Part shown: positions 1-6,990 of the stretch, piece by piece
How positions within the stretch are numbered: the stretch's first letter is position 1
Layout of the letters: the number at the start of each line of letters is the position of its first letter
Assembly: GCF_003012815.1 (NCBI RefSeq)
Contig: NZ_PXYJ01000001.1
Coordinates: 434,001-498,000 of the forward strand
From: Allosphingosinicella vermicomposti
Lineage (GTDB): Bacteria; Pseudomonadota; Alphaproteobacteria; Sphingomonadales; Sphingomonadaceae
DNA: 64,000 bases
Direction of reading: 5' to 3'
The notes under the pieces: generated by a model
Told to the model about the DNA's origin: nothing
The model's database searches: none
The model's input: the letters and a program-made list of their open reading frames with translations, nothing else
Position numbers and translations under genes: made by a program

Positions 1-103
1 CGATAGGGCTGAGCTTGTCGAAGCCTGTTCGTCCCGTTCGTTCGCGGAGGCTTCCCGTGGCGCGGGCTGTAGTGTCCTTCGACAAACTCAGGACTAGCGG
101 GGC
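1..103. repeat. Inverted pair of short palindromic repeats (family A)
   Basis: Two copies of the repeat called family A here lie in opposite orientation: 1-27 contains GAGCTTGTCGAAG, and 72-103 contains the reverse-complement form CTTCGACAAACTCAG followed by GACTAGCG. The same unit recurs at least a dozen times in the window, nearly always between genes. Its role is unknown; it resembles REP-type elements. Confidence 0.75.
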
Positions 104-204
104 GGGGGGATCGGAGCAGGGTTAATTAAGCCGCGTTCCCGAACATTGCGCCTGTGGCGATCCGCGCCTATCTCGGCGGGGAATGTGACAGGGTAGGATC
201 ATCC

Positions 205-531
205 ATGACGACTTTCGACGATCGCGAGCGGGCTTTTGAAACCAAATATGCGCGGGACGAGGAAATGCAGTTCCGCATTATCGCGCGCCGCAACCGGCTG
301 GTGGGGGCCTGGGCCGCGAATTTGATGGGGCTCACCGAGGTCGAGGCCGAAGCCTATGCCAAGGACGTGGTTCGCGCCGATTTCGAGGAAGCGGGCGATG
401 ATGATGTGGTGCGTAAGCTGCTTGGCGACCTGACCTCTGCTGGCGTCGATGTCGACGAAGCGCGCATCCGCGAGGCGCTGGAGCACAAGCAGGTTGAAGC
501 ACGGCGCCAGATGATCGAGGCGCAGGACTGA
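205..531 (+). CDS. ATPase inhibitor subunit zeta (DUF1476)
   Basis: Small, highly charged, mostly helical protein of 108 residues, matching the DUF1476 family known in alphaproteobacteria as the zeta subunit. That subunit blocks ATP hydrolysis by F1-ATPase when the proton-motive force falls. The recognised N-terminus is the MTTFDDRERAFETKYARDEE segment. An in-frame upstream ATG at 154 would add a 17-residue tail unlike the family, so 205 is taken as the start, preceded by GGTAGGA. It is followed after 4 bases by a BolA gene and then a monothiol glutaredoxin, a conserved alphaproteobacterial arrangement. The assignment rests on family recognition; inhibitor activity here is inferred. Confidence 0.9.
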   Translation: MTTFDDRERAFETKYARDEEMQFRIIARRNRLVGAWAANLMGLTEVEAEAYAKDVVRADFEEAGDDDVVRKLLGDLTSAGVDVDEARIREALEHKQVEARRQMIEAQD

Positions 532-535
532 TCCG

Positions 536-769
536 ATGGGCATGGAAGCAAGCGAGATCGAGGCGTTGATCCGGCAGGGCATTCCCGATGCCCATGTCGA
601 GATCACCGATCTTGCCGGAGACGGCGATCATTATGCGGCGCGGGTGGTTTCGGAAAGCTTCCGGGGCCAGAGCCGCGTCCAGCAGCAACGGCGCGTTTAC
701 GATGCGCTCGGCGGCCGGATGGGCGGGGTGCTCCACGCGCTCCAGCTCACCACCGCGATACCGGAATAG
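536..769 (+). CDS. BolA family protein
   Basis: A 77-residue protein covering a single BolA domain (class II KH-like fold). It contains the typical acidic-glycine loop (LAGDGDHYA) and the VVSESFRG segment with the conserved helix RRVYDALG after it. BolA proteins bind CGFS monothiol glutaredoxins and share a [2Fe-2S] cluster in iron sensing or cluster trafficking; the glutaredoxin gene follows directly. The start at 536 has AGGA seven bases upstream; a second ATG at 542 is possible. The histidine after the RRVYDALG helix (VLHAL) fits the cluster-ligand position of the family, but that placement is inferred. Confidence 0.92.
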   Translation: MGMEASEIEALIRQGIPDAHVEITDLAGDGDHYAARVVSESFRGQSRVQQQRRVYDALGGRMGGVLHALQLTTAIPE

Positions 770-781
770 GAGTGAATTGAA

Positions 782-1108
782 ATGAGCGATATCAAGGCGC
801 GCATCGACGAGATCGTGAACGGCAATGACGTGGTGCTGTTCATGAAGGGCACGGCGCTGTTCCCGCAATGCGGCTTTTCGAGCCGCGCGGTGGCGATCCT
901 CGATCATCTGAACGTCAAGTTCGAAACGGTCGACGTGTTGCAGGATGCCGAGATCCGCAACGGCATCAAGGACTATTCCGACTGGCCGACCATCCCCCAG
1001 CTTTATGTGAAGGGCGAGTTCGTCGGCGGATCGGACATCATGATGGAAATGTTCGAAGCGGGCGAATTGCAGCAGCTGATCGCTGACAAGGATGTCGCCA
1101 AGGCTTAA
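782..1108 (+). CDS. grxD: Grx4-type monothiol glutaredoxin (CGFS)
   Basis: A 108-residue single-domain glutaredoxin. The CGFS active site is at residues 30-33, and WPTIPQLYVKGEFVGG supplies the glutathione-binding TIPQ and GG(S)D elements. CGFS glutaredoxins hold a glutathione-coordinated [2Fe-2S] cluster as homodimers or with BolA. They act in Fe-S cluster delivery rather than disulfide reduction. The gene is preceded by AGGAG and lies 12 bases after the BolA gene, so the two partners are probably cotranscribed. A strong hairpin terminator follows at 1121-1166. Confidence 0.96.
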   Translation: MSDIKARIDEIVNGNDVVLFMKGTALFPQCGFSSRAVAILDHLNVKFETVDVLQDAEIRNGIKDYSDWPTIPQLYVKGEFVGGSDIMMEMFEAGELQQLIADKDVAKA

Positions 1109-1120
1109 CCCCAAAAACAA

Positions 1121-1166
1121 TAAGGGGCGGGCGGCGAGATCGGAAAATCAGCCAGCCCGCCCCTTA
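1121..1166 (+). terminator. Intrinsic terminator after grxD
   Basis: A perfect 12-bp stem, TAAGGGGCGGGC (1121-1132) with its complement (1155-1166), encloses a 22-base loop 12 bases after the grxD stop. It lacks a long U tract, but stem strength and position suit termination of the zeta-bolA-grxD operon. Confidence 0.7.
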
Positions 1167-1250
1167 TGTCACGATAGGATCGTGTGTGGACATGGGACAT
1201 GATACAGGTCTCGTGCCATATTGTGAGAATAACGATTTTGCGCGCTTCTT

Positions 1251-1269
1251 ATGGTTAACGCTCAAGTAA
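1251..1269 (-). promoter_or_regulatory. Candidate CtrA-binding site
   Basis: Read on the minus strand the site is TTAC-N7-TTAACCAT. This is one mismatch from the alphaproteobacterial CtrA consensus TTAA-N7-TTAA, and its second half is extended to TTAACCAT. It sits in an A+T-rich island 320 bases upstream of the next gene. This is motif resemblance only. Confidence 0.35.
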
Positions 1270-1432
1270 TCTGTTGCTTGGTTGTAAAATTTGCCGACAG
1301 CGTTGGCGCTGGTGAGTGGTCGATAGCTGGCGGTCACCGGCGATTAGGATCTGGTGGCAGGTCAAACGGCTGAAGCCCGCGGGACAGTTTATTAATCCGG
1401 AGCCTGCCGAGGAAGGGCTGGAGGCTTGGTCG

Positions 1433-1459
1433 GGTTTCGACAGGCTCAGCCCTGGCGGG
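1433..1459. repeat. Short palindromic repeat, family A (single copy)
   Basis: GTTTCGACAGGCTCAGCCC followed by TGGCGGG matches the family A core seen throughout the window, here as a lone unit upstream of the MBL-fold hydrolase. Confidence 0.7.
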
Positions 1460-1592
1460 GTTGGATAAGGGCGCCCTTCTAATCTCGCCATCATTCTACA
1501 TTGCAGCATTAGCGCGCTGTCTTCCCTGGTGCGTATGGAGGATTGGTCACCCCAGTCTTGGATTTAGGGGCCTGGGATGCCACATGGGCGGC

Positions 1593-2450
1593 ATGAACGA
1601 TTGGCCTACGGGCAGGATGGAAGAGGTGGAGCCGCTGGTGCGGCGGTTGCTTGCGCCCAATCCGTCGCCTTTTACCTTTACCGGGACGCAAACCTATGTC
1701 GTGGGACGCGGCGCGGTGGCGGTTATCGATCCGGGGCCGGAGGATGAGGCGCATCTTGCCGCGCTGCTTTCCGCGCTTGGCGAAGAGCGGGTGGCGGCGA
1801 TCCTTTGCACGCACACGCATCGCGATCACAGCCCGGGGAGCCGCGCGTTGAAGGCGGCGACCGGGGCGCCGATTGTCGGGTGCGCGCCGCTCGCTATCGA
1901 CGATCATGGGCCGCGGGCCGATGCGGCGTTCGATTTCGATTATGCGCCGGATCGTGTGCTGGGCGATGGGGAGACGGTCGAGGGGCCGGGCTGGACGCTG
2001 GAAGCCGTGGCGACGCCGGGGCATACGTCCAATCACCTTTGCTTTGGGCTTCGGGAGACGGGGGTGTTGTTCACCGGCGATCATGTCATGGGCTGGTCGA
2101 CGACGGTGGTGTCGCCGCCCGATGGCGATATGGCCGCTTATATGAGCAGCCTCGACAAGCTCCGTTTGCGCGAGGACCGGATTTATTACCCGGCCCATGG
2201 TCCGGCGGTGGAGAAGCCGCAGCAGCTCATTCGCGGCATTATGGGCCACAGGAAGCAGCGCGAGCGGCAAATCTTGCGTCATCTCGAACAGGGCGTGGGC
2301 GATATCGGGGCAATGGTGGGGCAGATGTATAAGGGCCTCGACCCGCGTCTTCACGTCGCGGCGGGGCGATCGGTACTGGCCCACCTTCTCGATCTTGAAG
2401 GGCGGGGCGTAGTGGCGCGCGACGGCGAAGCGTGGCGGCTCGCTGCATGA
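1593..2450 (+). CDS. MBL-fold metallo-hydrolase (LACTB2-like)
   Basis: About 285 residues with a complete metallo-beta-lactamase fold signature. It has the di-zinc motif HTHRDH after AAILCT, the downstream GHTSNH and GDHVMGWS ligand loops, and YPAHGP. The C-terminal segment (GHRKQRERQILRHL onward) has the winged-helix extension of the LACTB2/ribonuclease-Z-like hydrolase group, whose members are single-strand RNA endonucleases or thioester hydrolases. The substrate here is unknown. The reading frame is open upstream to 1461, but family-like sequence begins at MNDWPTGRMEEVEPL; starts at 1584 or 1593 are both possible. It overlaps the next gene by four bases (ATGA at 2447). Confidence 0.85.
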   Translation: MNDWPTGRMEEVEPLVRRLLAPNPSPFTFTGTQTYVVGRGAVAVIDPGPEDEAHLAALLSALGEERVAAILCTHTHRDHSPGSRALKAATGAPIVGCAPLAIDDHGPRADAAFDFDYAPDRVLGDGETVEGPGWTLEAVATPGHTSNHLCFGLRETGVLFTGDHVMGWSTTVVSPPDGDMAAYMSSLDKLRLREDRIYYPAHGPAVEKPQQLIRGIMGHRKQRERQILRHLEQGVGDIGAMVGQMYKGLDPRLHVAAGRSVLAHLLDLEGRGVVARDGEAWRLAA

Positions 2451-3139
2451 AGCGTCCATTCATTCTTGTCGCGGTGCTGGCCGCCGGACTGATTCTAGGC
2501 GCCGCGCTAATGGGCGCGATGAAGCTTCCCGGCCTGTTCGGGCGCGGGCCAGATCCGGAGACGATCGCGACGGCAAGTCTGCAATCGGTGCGGGAGCAGG
2601 CGCGGCTGACGCCCTTCGTCGCGCGCTATGTTGCGGTGGTGACGTCCACGCAGTCGCGCTTTGGCCTTGATGCGCAGAAGACGATGATCCTGCCGGGCAC
2701 CGTCCGCTATGAAGTGGACCTTGCGAAGTTGCAGCGCGACGATCTCGATTGGGATGCCGCGACGAACACGCTCAACGTCACCCTGCCGCCGGTAGAAATT
2801 GCGGGGCCGGAGATCGACCTTAATCAGGTGCAGGAATATTCGGGCGGCGGCGTCCTCATGTCGCTGACCAATGCCGAGGCTGCGCTCGACGCGGCGAACC
2901 GGCAGCGCGGCACGCAAAGCCTGCTCGAACAGGCCCGCGCGCAGACGCCGATGCGGCTGGCGCGCAATGCCGCCCGCACCGCCGTTGAGCGTAGCTTCGC
3001 AATGCCGCTGCGTGCGGCCGGGATCGAGGCGAAGGTCGTCGCCCGCTTTGCCGGGGAAGCCGGCACCCGTGATCCATCGCAGCTCGATCGTTCGCGGCGG
3101 ATTGAAGATGTTTTGGAAGAGAGTAAGGCGAAGACATGA
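2447..3139 (+). CDS. DUF4230 domain-containing protein
   Basis: A 230-residue protein with an N-terminal membrane anchor or uncleaved signal ([22 protein letters not shown]) and an extracytoplasmic DUF4230 domain. The hallmark is a [39 protein letters not shown]-like region, split here by ordinary linker sequence. The second half is helical and charged. No catalytic motif is visible and the function of the family is unknown. Its start overlaps the MBL hydrolase stop (ATGA) and its stop overlaps the nadA start (ATGA). It is therefore translationally coupled on both sides, which hints at membership of the same transcript but not at a role in NAD synthesis. Confidence 0.8.
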   Translation: MKRPFILVAVLAAGLILGAALMGAMKLPGLFGRGPDPETIATASLQSVREQARLTPFVARYVAVVTSTQSRFGLDAQKTMILPGTVRYEVDLAKLQRDDLDWDAATNTLNVTLPPVEIAGPEIDLNQVQEYSGGGVLMSLTNAEAALDAANRQRGTQSLLEQARAQTPMRLARNAARTAVERSFAMPLRAAGIEAKVVARFAGEAGTRDPSQLDRSRRIEDVLEESKAKT

Positions 3140-4137
3140 ACGCTCCGAACCTCAGCCTGAAGGGCCTCGACCTGCGCGCCGAAATCGACCGGCTCCGCAA
3201 GGAAAAGAACGCCGTCATCCTCGCCCATTATTATCAGGCGCCGGAATTGCAGGACATTGCCGACTTTATCGGCGACAGCCTGGATTTGAGCCGCAAGGCC
3301 GCGGCGACCGACGCCGACGTGATCGCATTTTGCGGCGTCCGCTTCATGGCGGAAACGGCGAAAATCCTCTCGCCCGACAAGATCGTTGTGCTGCCGGACA
3401 TGGACGCCGGGTGCAGCCTGGAAGACAGCTGCCCGCCCGATCAGTTCAAGGCGTTCCGGGAGGCGCATCCGGATCATATCGCGCTCACCTACATCAATTG
3501 CTCGACGGAGGTGAAAGCGCTCAGCGACATCATCGTCACTTCCTCGTCAGCCGAGACGATCCTTGCCCAAATCCCCAAGGAACAGAAGATCATCTTCGGC
3601 CCGGACAAGAATCTCGGCGGCTATCTCGCCCGCAAGACCGGGCGTGACATGCTGCTGTGGCCGGGCGTCTGCATCGTGCATGAGGCATTCAGCGAGACCG
3701 AATTGCTGAAGCTGAAGGCGCAATATCCGGGCGCGCCCGTGCTCGCCCATCCGGAATGCCCGGGCCATATTCTGGATCATGCCGATCATGTCGGATCGAC
3801 CAAGGCGATCCTCGACTATGCGCTGAATTCGCCGTCGGACGTGATGATCGTCGCGACCGAGCCGCACATCATCCACCAGATGGAAAAGGCCGCGCCGAAC
3901 AAGACGTTCATCGGTGCGCCGGGCGCGGACGGGAACTGCAATTGCAATATGTGCCCGTATATGGCGCTGAATACGATGGAGAAGCTCTACATCGCGCTGC
4001 GGGACTTGCAGCCGCGTATCGAGATGGACGAGGACTTGCGCCTTGCGGCCAAGAAGTCGCTCGACCGGATGCTCGACATGGCGGGCCGCACGGTGGGGCA
4101 GGGGGATGTCGGCAAGCCGATCATCACCGGCGCCTGA
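3136..4137 (+). CDS. nadA: Quinolinate synthase A
   Basis: A 333-residue NadA that condenses iminoaspartate with dihydroxyacetone phosphate to quinolinate in de novo NAD synthesis. Family motifs are all present: [23 protein letters not shown] near the N-terminus, the cysteines of [13 protein letters not shown] and HPECPGHIL, and the C-terminal [12 protein letters not shown] region. These provide the three [4Fe-4S] cluster ligands. Its ATG overlaps the preceding stop (ATGA) and its stop overlaps the nadC start (TGATG). No L-aspartate oxidase gene (nadB) is in the window, so the iminoaspartate source must be encoded elsewhere. Confidence 0.98.
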   Translation: MNAPNLSLKGLDLRAEIDRLRKEKNAVILAHYYQAPELQDIADFIGDSLDLSRKAAATDADVIAFCGVRFMAETAKILSPDKIVVLPDMDAGCSLEDSCPPDQFKAFREAHPDHIALTYINCSTEVKALSDIIVTSSSAETILAQIPKEQKIIFGPDKNLGGYLARKTGRDMLLWPGVCIVHEAFSETELLKLKAQYPGAPVLAHPECPGHILDHADHVGSTKAILDYALNSPSDVMIVATEPHIIHQMEKAAPNKTFIGAPGADGNCNCNMCPYMALNTMEKLYIALRDLQPRIEMDEDLRLAAKKSLDRMLDMAGRTVGQGDVGKPIITGA

Positions 4138-4985
4138 TGGCGGGCTTCGCGCTTGAGCGGTTCGACCTGGACCGCTTCGTCCGGGACACGTTGGCGGAAG
4201 ATCTGGGCGATCACGGCGATATCACGTCGGCGGCGGTCATTCCGGAGGATGCGCGGTTCGAAGGCGTGATGGACAGCCGCGATGCAATCGTCGTCGCGGG
4301 TTTGCCGGTTGCCGAGGCCTTCTTCCGGGCATTGGATCCGCAGGTTGAGATCGAGCGGTTGGTTGAGGATGGCAGCCGCGTTGCCGCCGGGACGGAGCTT
4401 CTGCGGATCAGGGGCAATGCGCGCGCGATGCTGACGGCGGAGCGTTCGGCGCTCAACACGTTGCAACACCTGTCCGGCATCGCGACGCTTACCCGTTCCT
4501 ATGTCGATGCTATTGCGGGGACCGGCGCGACATTGCTTGATACGCGCAAGACCATTCCCGGCCTCCGCGTGCTTGAGAAATATGCGACCCGCATGGGCGG
4601 AGCGACCAACCACCGGATGCGGCTCGACGATGCCGCGATGATCAAGGACAATCACGTTGCCGTCGCCGGTGGGGTGGCGAAAGCCGTGCGCCGCGCTGTG
4701 GATGTCGGGATCGAGCGGATCATTGTGGAGGTCGACCGGATCGACCAGATCGAACCGGCAATCGGCGCGGGCGCGACGCACCTGCTCCTCGATAATATGG
4801 ACGCCGCGACCCTGCGCGAAGCCGTGACGCTGGTGAATGGCCGCGTGCCGACCGAGGCGAGTGGCGGCGTCACGATCGAGACCATCCGCGCCAAAGCGGA
4901 GAGCGGCGTGACCTATATCTCGGTGGGACGGATCACCCAGTCGGCACCCGCGGCGGATATCGGGCTGGATTTTTCAGCGGTCTGA
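4137..4985 (+). CDS. nadC: Nicotinate-nucleotide pyrophosphorylase (carboxylating)
   Basis: A 282-residue quinolinate phosphoribosyltransferase that converts quinolinate and PRPP to nicotinate mononucleotide. Recognisable elements are EDLGDHGDITSAAV at the N-terminus, LNTLQHLSGIAT, the TRKTIPGLRVLEKYA loop that contacts PRPP and quinolinate, HRMRLDDAAMIKDNH, and the barrel-end segments LLLDNM, EASGGV and ISVGRITQSAPAADIGLDF. The start at 4137 overlaps the nadA stop by one base (TGATG). A longer open frame upstream is the other-frame shadow of nadA. It faces mntP, whose stop is 10 bases away, leaving no room for a separate terminator. Confidence 0.98.
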   Translation: MAGFALERFDLDRFVRDTLAEDLGDHGDITSAAVIPEDARFEGVMDSRDAIVVAGLPVAEAFFRALDPQVEIERLVEDGSRVAAGTELLRIRGNARAMLTAERSALNTLQHLSGIATLTRSYVDAIAGTGATLLDTRKTIPGLRVLEKYATRMGGATNHRMRLDDAAMIKDNHVAVAGGVAKAVRRAVDVGIERIIVEVDRIDQIEPAIGAGATHLLLDNMDAATLREAVTLVNGRVPTEASGGVTIETIRAKAESGVTYISVGRITQSAPAADIGLDFSAV

Positions 4986-4995
4986 GCGAACCGGG

Positions 4996-5547
4996 TTAGG
5001 CGCCGAGGAACTGGTGCTCGGTGAAGATCTTGAGGCCGAGCGCTAAAAGCATCAGGCCGCCCGCCACCTCGGCTTTCTTGCCAAGGCGGGAGCCGAGCGC
5101 CGCACCCGCGAAGACGCCGCCGAAGCAAAGGATAGCCGTCGTCGCGCCGATCACCAGGATTGCGATCAGGACCGGCTGTTCGAGCAGGGGCAGGGTGACG
5201 CCCGCCGCGGCGGCATCGATGCTGGTGGCGACGGCAGCCGAGAGCAGGGCCCAGCCCATGAGCGGCGGCGCGCAGTCAGCCTCTTCATTCAGTCCAGCCC
5301 GGATCATGCGGAGACCAAGGGCGCCGAGCAGGATCAGCGCGACCCAGTGATCCACCGCCTGAATAACCCCGGCGAAGGCGATGCCGAGACCCCAGCCGAT
5401 GAGCGGCATGAGCGCCTGCGCCGTCCCGAATGCCGCGCCGATGCGGATCGCGCCGCCCGGCCCCGGACGCGCAACGGCGCCCTGGCACAGGGACGCGGCA
5501 AAGGCATCCATCGCAAGCGCGAAGGCGAGAATAAAAAGGGCAGTCAC
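4996..5547 (-). CDS. mntP: Manganese efflux pump MntP
   Basis: A 183-residue inner-membrane protein with six hydrophobic segments arranged as two halves of three helices. Each half carries an acidic residue in a conserved stretch: AFALAMDAFAASLCQG in the first and AVATSIDAAAAGVTLP in the second. This is the MntP/YtaF pattern for Mn2+ export. In the same transcript and 12 bases upstream lies a GntR-family regulator. No yybP-ykoY manganese riboswitch is visible ahead of the operon, so control may depend on that regulator. Substrate is inferred from the family. Confidence 0.9.
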   Translation of the reverse strand: MTALFILAFALAMDAFAASLCQGAVARPGPGGAIRIGAAFGTAQALMPLIGWGLGIAFAGVIQAVDHWVALILLGALGLRMIRAGLNEEADCAPPLMGWALLSAAVATSIDAAAAGVTLPLLEQPVLIAILVIGATTAILCFGGVFAGAALGSRLGKKAEVAGGLMLLALGLKIFTEHQFLGA

Positions 5548-5559
5548 ATTAAACCCCGC

Positions 5560-5907
5560 TCAGGCGAGGGCGCGCTCTACCAAATCTTCGACGTCGAGGC
5601 CAAGCCGCTTCATATGCGCGGAAATGCCCGGCCAGCGATTGTCGAGGAAATCCGACCGTTCGGCGGCCAGCAGGCGCTGCGCCGCGCCTTCCGCGACGAA
5701 CATGCCGACCCCGCGCTTCACGACGATCAGCCCTTCGTCCTGGAAGGTCTGATAGGCTTTGGCGACCGTCAACGGATTGGCGCCATGCTCGGCCGCAAGC
5801 GCGCGAACCGAGGGCAGGGGATCGCCGTCCTTCACCCGGCCTTCGAGGATTCCAGCCGCGATGCTGTCTCGCAGGCGGAGGTAAACGGGTCGGTCATCAT
5901 TGGGCAT
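5560..5907 (-). CDS. GntR family transcriptional regulator (YtrA-like)
   Basis: A 115-residue regulator with an N-terminal winged helix (PVYLRLRDSIAAGILEGRVKDGDPLPSVRALAAEHGANPLTVAKAYQTFQDEGLI, split by ordinary family sequence). A short helical C-terminal tail follows instead of a ligand-binding domain. This is the architecture of the YtrA subfamily, which usually controls neighbouring transporter genes. Here mntP follows after 12 bases. The start codon is only a few bases from a partial palindrome (5916-5931), so the messenger may be nearly leaderless and autoregulated. What signal the protein senses is unknown. Confidence 0.9.
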   Translation of the reverse strand: MPNDDRPVYLRLRDSIAAGILEGRVKDGDPLPSVRALAAEHGANPLTVAKAYQTFQDEGLIVVKRGVGMFVAEGAAQRLLAAERSDFLDNRWPGISAHMKRLGLDVEDLVERALA

Positions 5908-5915
5908 GGCGCCAT

Positions 5916-5931
5916 AGTGAACTAAGACAGT
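5916..5931. promoter_or_regulatory. Possible operator of the GntR-mntP operon
   Basis: AGTGAACTAAGACAGT is an imperfect dyad (A-TG...TA...CA-T) eight bases before the regulator start codon. The position fits autorepression; the dyad is weak. Confidence 0.35.
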
Positions 5932-5986
5932 GAGGGGGTCAAGTGTTGGGATGCGCTGAATGGTTCGGGTTTGGGGCTGGCTGGAA

Positions 5987-6125
5987 CGTCCTTCGACAGG
6001 CTCAGGACTAGCGGGGTGGGGACAGGACTGGTCCGGCCGGGGCGGGCGGGCAGGTTGGTTGCTGACAAAAAGCCCTTGGTTCCGAGTATTCTCTCAGCCG
6101 CTAGCCCTGAGCTTGTCGAAGGGCG
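5987..6125. repeat. Inverted pair of family A repeats
   Basis: Copies at 5987-6015 (CGTCCTTCGACAGGCTCAGG with ACTAGCGGG) and 6098-6125 (CCGCTAGCCCTGAGCTTGTC with GAAGGGCG) face each other across 82 bases, filling the gap between the GntR regulator and the nitroreductase stop. Confidence 0.8.
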
Positions 6126-6159
6126 TGGGCCGTGTTCTTAGGCGTTGAAGCTCGACCGT

Positions 6160-6741
6160 TCAGCCTTTCCACTCCGTTACAACCTCGTCGAGATCGGGCC
6201 TTGGCCGCTCTTCCAGCGCTACGCCCGGTGTGCCGATGAAGATGAAGCCCGCGATGCGTTCGTTTTCTTGGCTCGCAAAGGCGCGGGTCACCTGTTCGGA
6301 CGTGGCGGCCCAGCCCGTAACCCAGCCGCCCGCATAGCCGAGCGCATGGGCGGCGGAGAGGAGGTTCATGCAGGCGGCGCCGCAGGACAGTTCCTGCTCC
6401 CACAAGGGAATGCGCGGGCTGTCGACCGGGCGGAAGGTGACGATGACGAGTTCGGGGGCTTGGTTAGCGAAGCGCTCCACGGCTTCCAGTTCCAGCCTTC
6501 CGGGCTCCGGATTGGCGGCGCGATAGGCGTCACCGAGCAGGCTGTGAAAGGCGCCGCGCGCGGATTTCGGCACGTGGATGAAGCGCCAGGGGTGGAGCTT
6601 GCCATGGTCGGGGGTGCGCGCCGCAATTTCAAAAATCTCGCGGAGCTGCGCGGCATCGGGCCCGGGTTCGACGAGGTCGCGCGGGCGGCCCGAGCGGCGG
6701 GTCTTCAGGAGCGAGAGGGGCGTGGAAAGATCGTTCAGCAT
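6160..6741 (-). CDS. Nitroreductase family protein (YdjA-like)
   Basis: A 193-residue single-domain FMN flavoprotein of the nitroreductase fold. The N-terminal RRSGRPRDLVEP region binds the FMN phosphate; AARTPDHGKLHPWRFI and the C-terminal FIFIGTPG strand are characteristic of the small YdjA/TdcX-like subgroup. Members reduce nitro or quinone compounds with NAD(P)H, but physiological substrates are mostly unknown. The gene stands alone between two repeat-filled gaps. Length is normal for the subgroup. Confidence 0.9.
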   Translation of the reverse strand: MLNDLSTPLSLLKTRRSGRPRDLVEPGPDAAQLREIFEIAARTPDHGKLHPWRFIHVPKSARGAFHSLLGDAYRAANPEPGRLELEAVERFANQAPELVIVTFRPVDSPRIPLWEQELSCGAACMNLLSAAHALGYAGGWVTGWAATSEQVTRAFASQENERIAGFIFIGTPGVALEERPRPDLDEVVTEWKG

Positions 6742-6758
6742 TTGGTTGTCCTAGCGGA

Positions 6759-6843
6759 CGTCATCCCGGCGAGCGCCCGGGATTTCGTCGAGAAGAATGG
6801 TGCATTTTTCGTCCTGAGATTCCGGCTTTCGCCGGGATGACGG
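6759..6843. repeat. Inverted repeat element, family D
   Basis: Arms at 6759-6781 (GTCATCCCGGCGAGCGCCCG) and 6822-6843 (CCGGCTTTCGCCGGGATGAC) flank about 40 bases. The CCGGCGAAAGCCGG palindrome also defines elements at 31510, 48977 and 62823. It lies just upstream of the nitroreductase start. Confidence 0.8.
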
Positions 6844-6990
6844 CGAGTGGTTTCCGGCGTTTAGGACACATGATTGGCACATGGGCGTCACAATCCGGCT
6901 TCACAAGAGCGTTTTGCGCGTTAGTCTGCCCGCCCAACGCGCTGTCCCTGGGTGAATGGGGCGGCCATCCATGTTGGGAGTGAAGCGTCA

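Larger units (their letters stand above)
1167..1592. other. Intergenic region, 426 bp, no gene seen
   Basis: I find no credible gene here. The stretch 1220-1295 is clearly richer in A+T than its surroundings and contains a CtrA-like motif (1251-1269). A family A repeat lies at 1433-1459. The rest shows no stem-loop or ORF that I can support. It probably carries the promoter for the downstream MBL hydrolase-nad operon. Confidence 0.5.

Noticed and set aside
1255-1509. Minus-strand frame in the gap before the MBL hydrolase
   Set aside because: Part of it is only a translated family A repeat and there is no ribosome-binding site.
3136-4985. nadB missing because of a local deletion
   Set aside because: nadA and nadC overlap tightly with intact coupling, so there is no scar; the aspartate oxidising enzyme is simply not encoded here.
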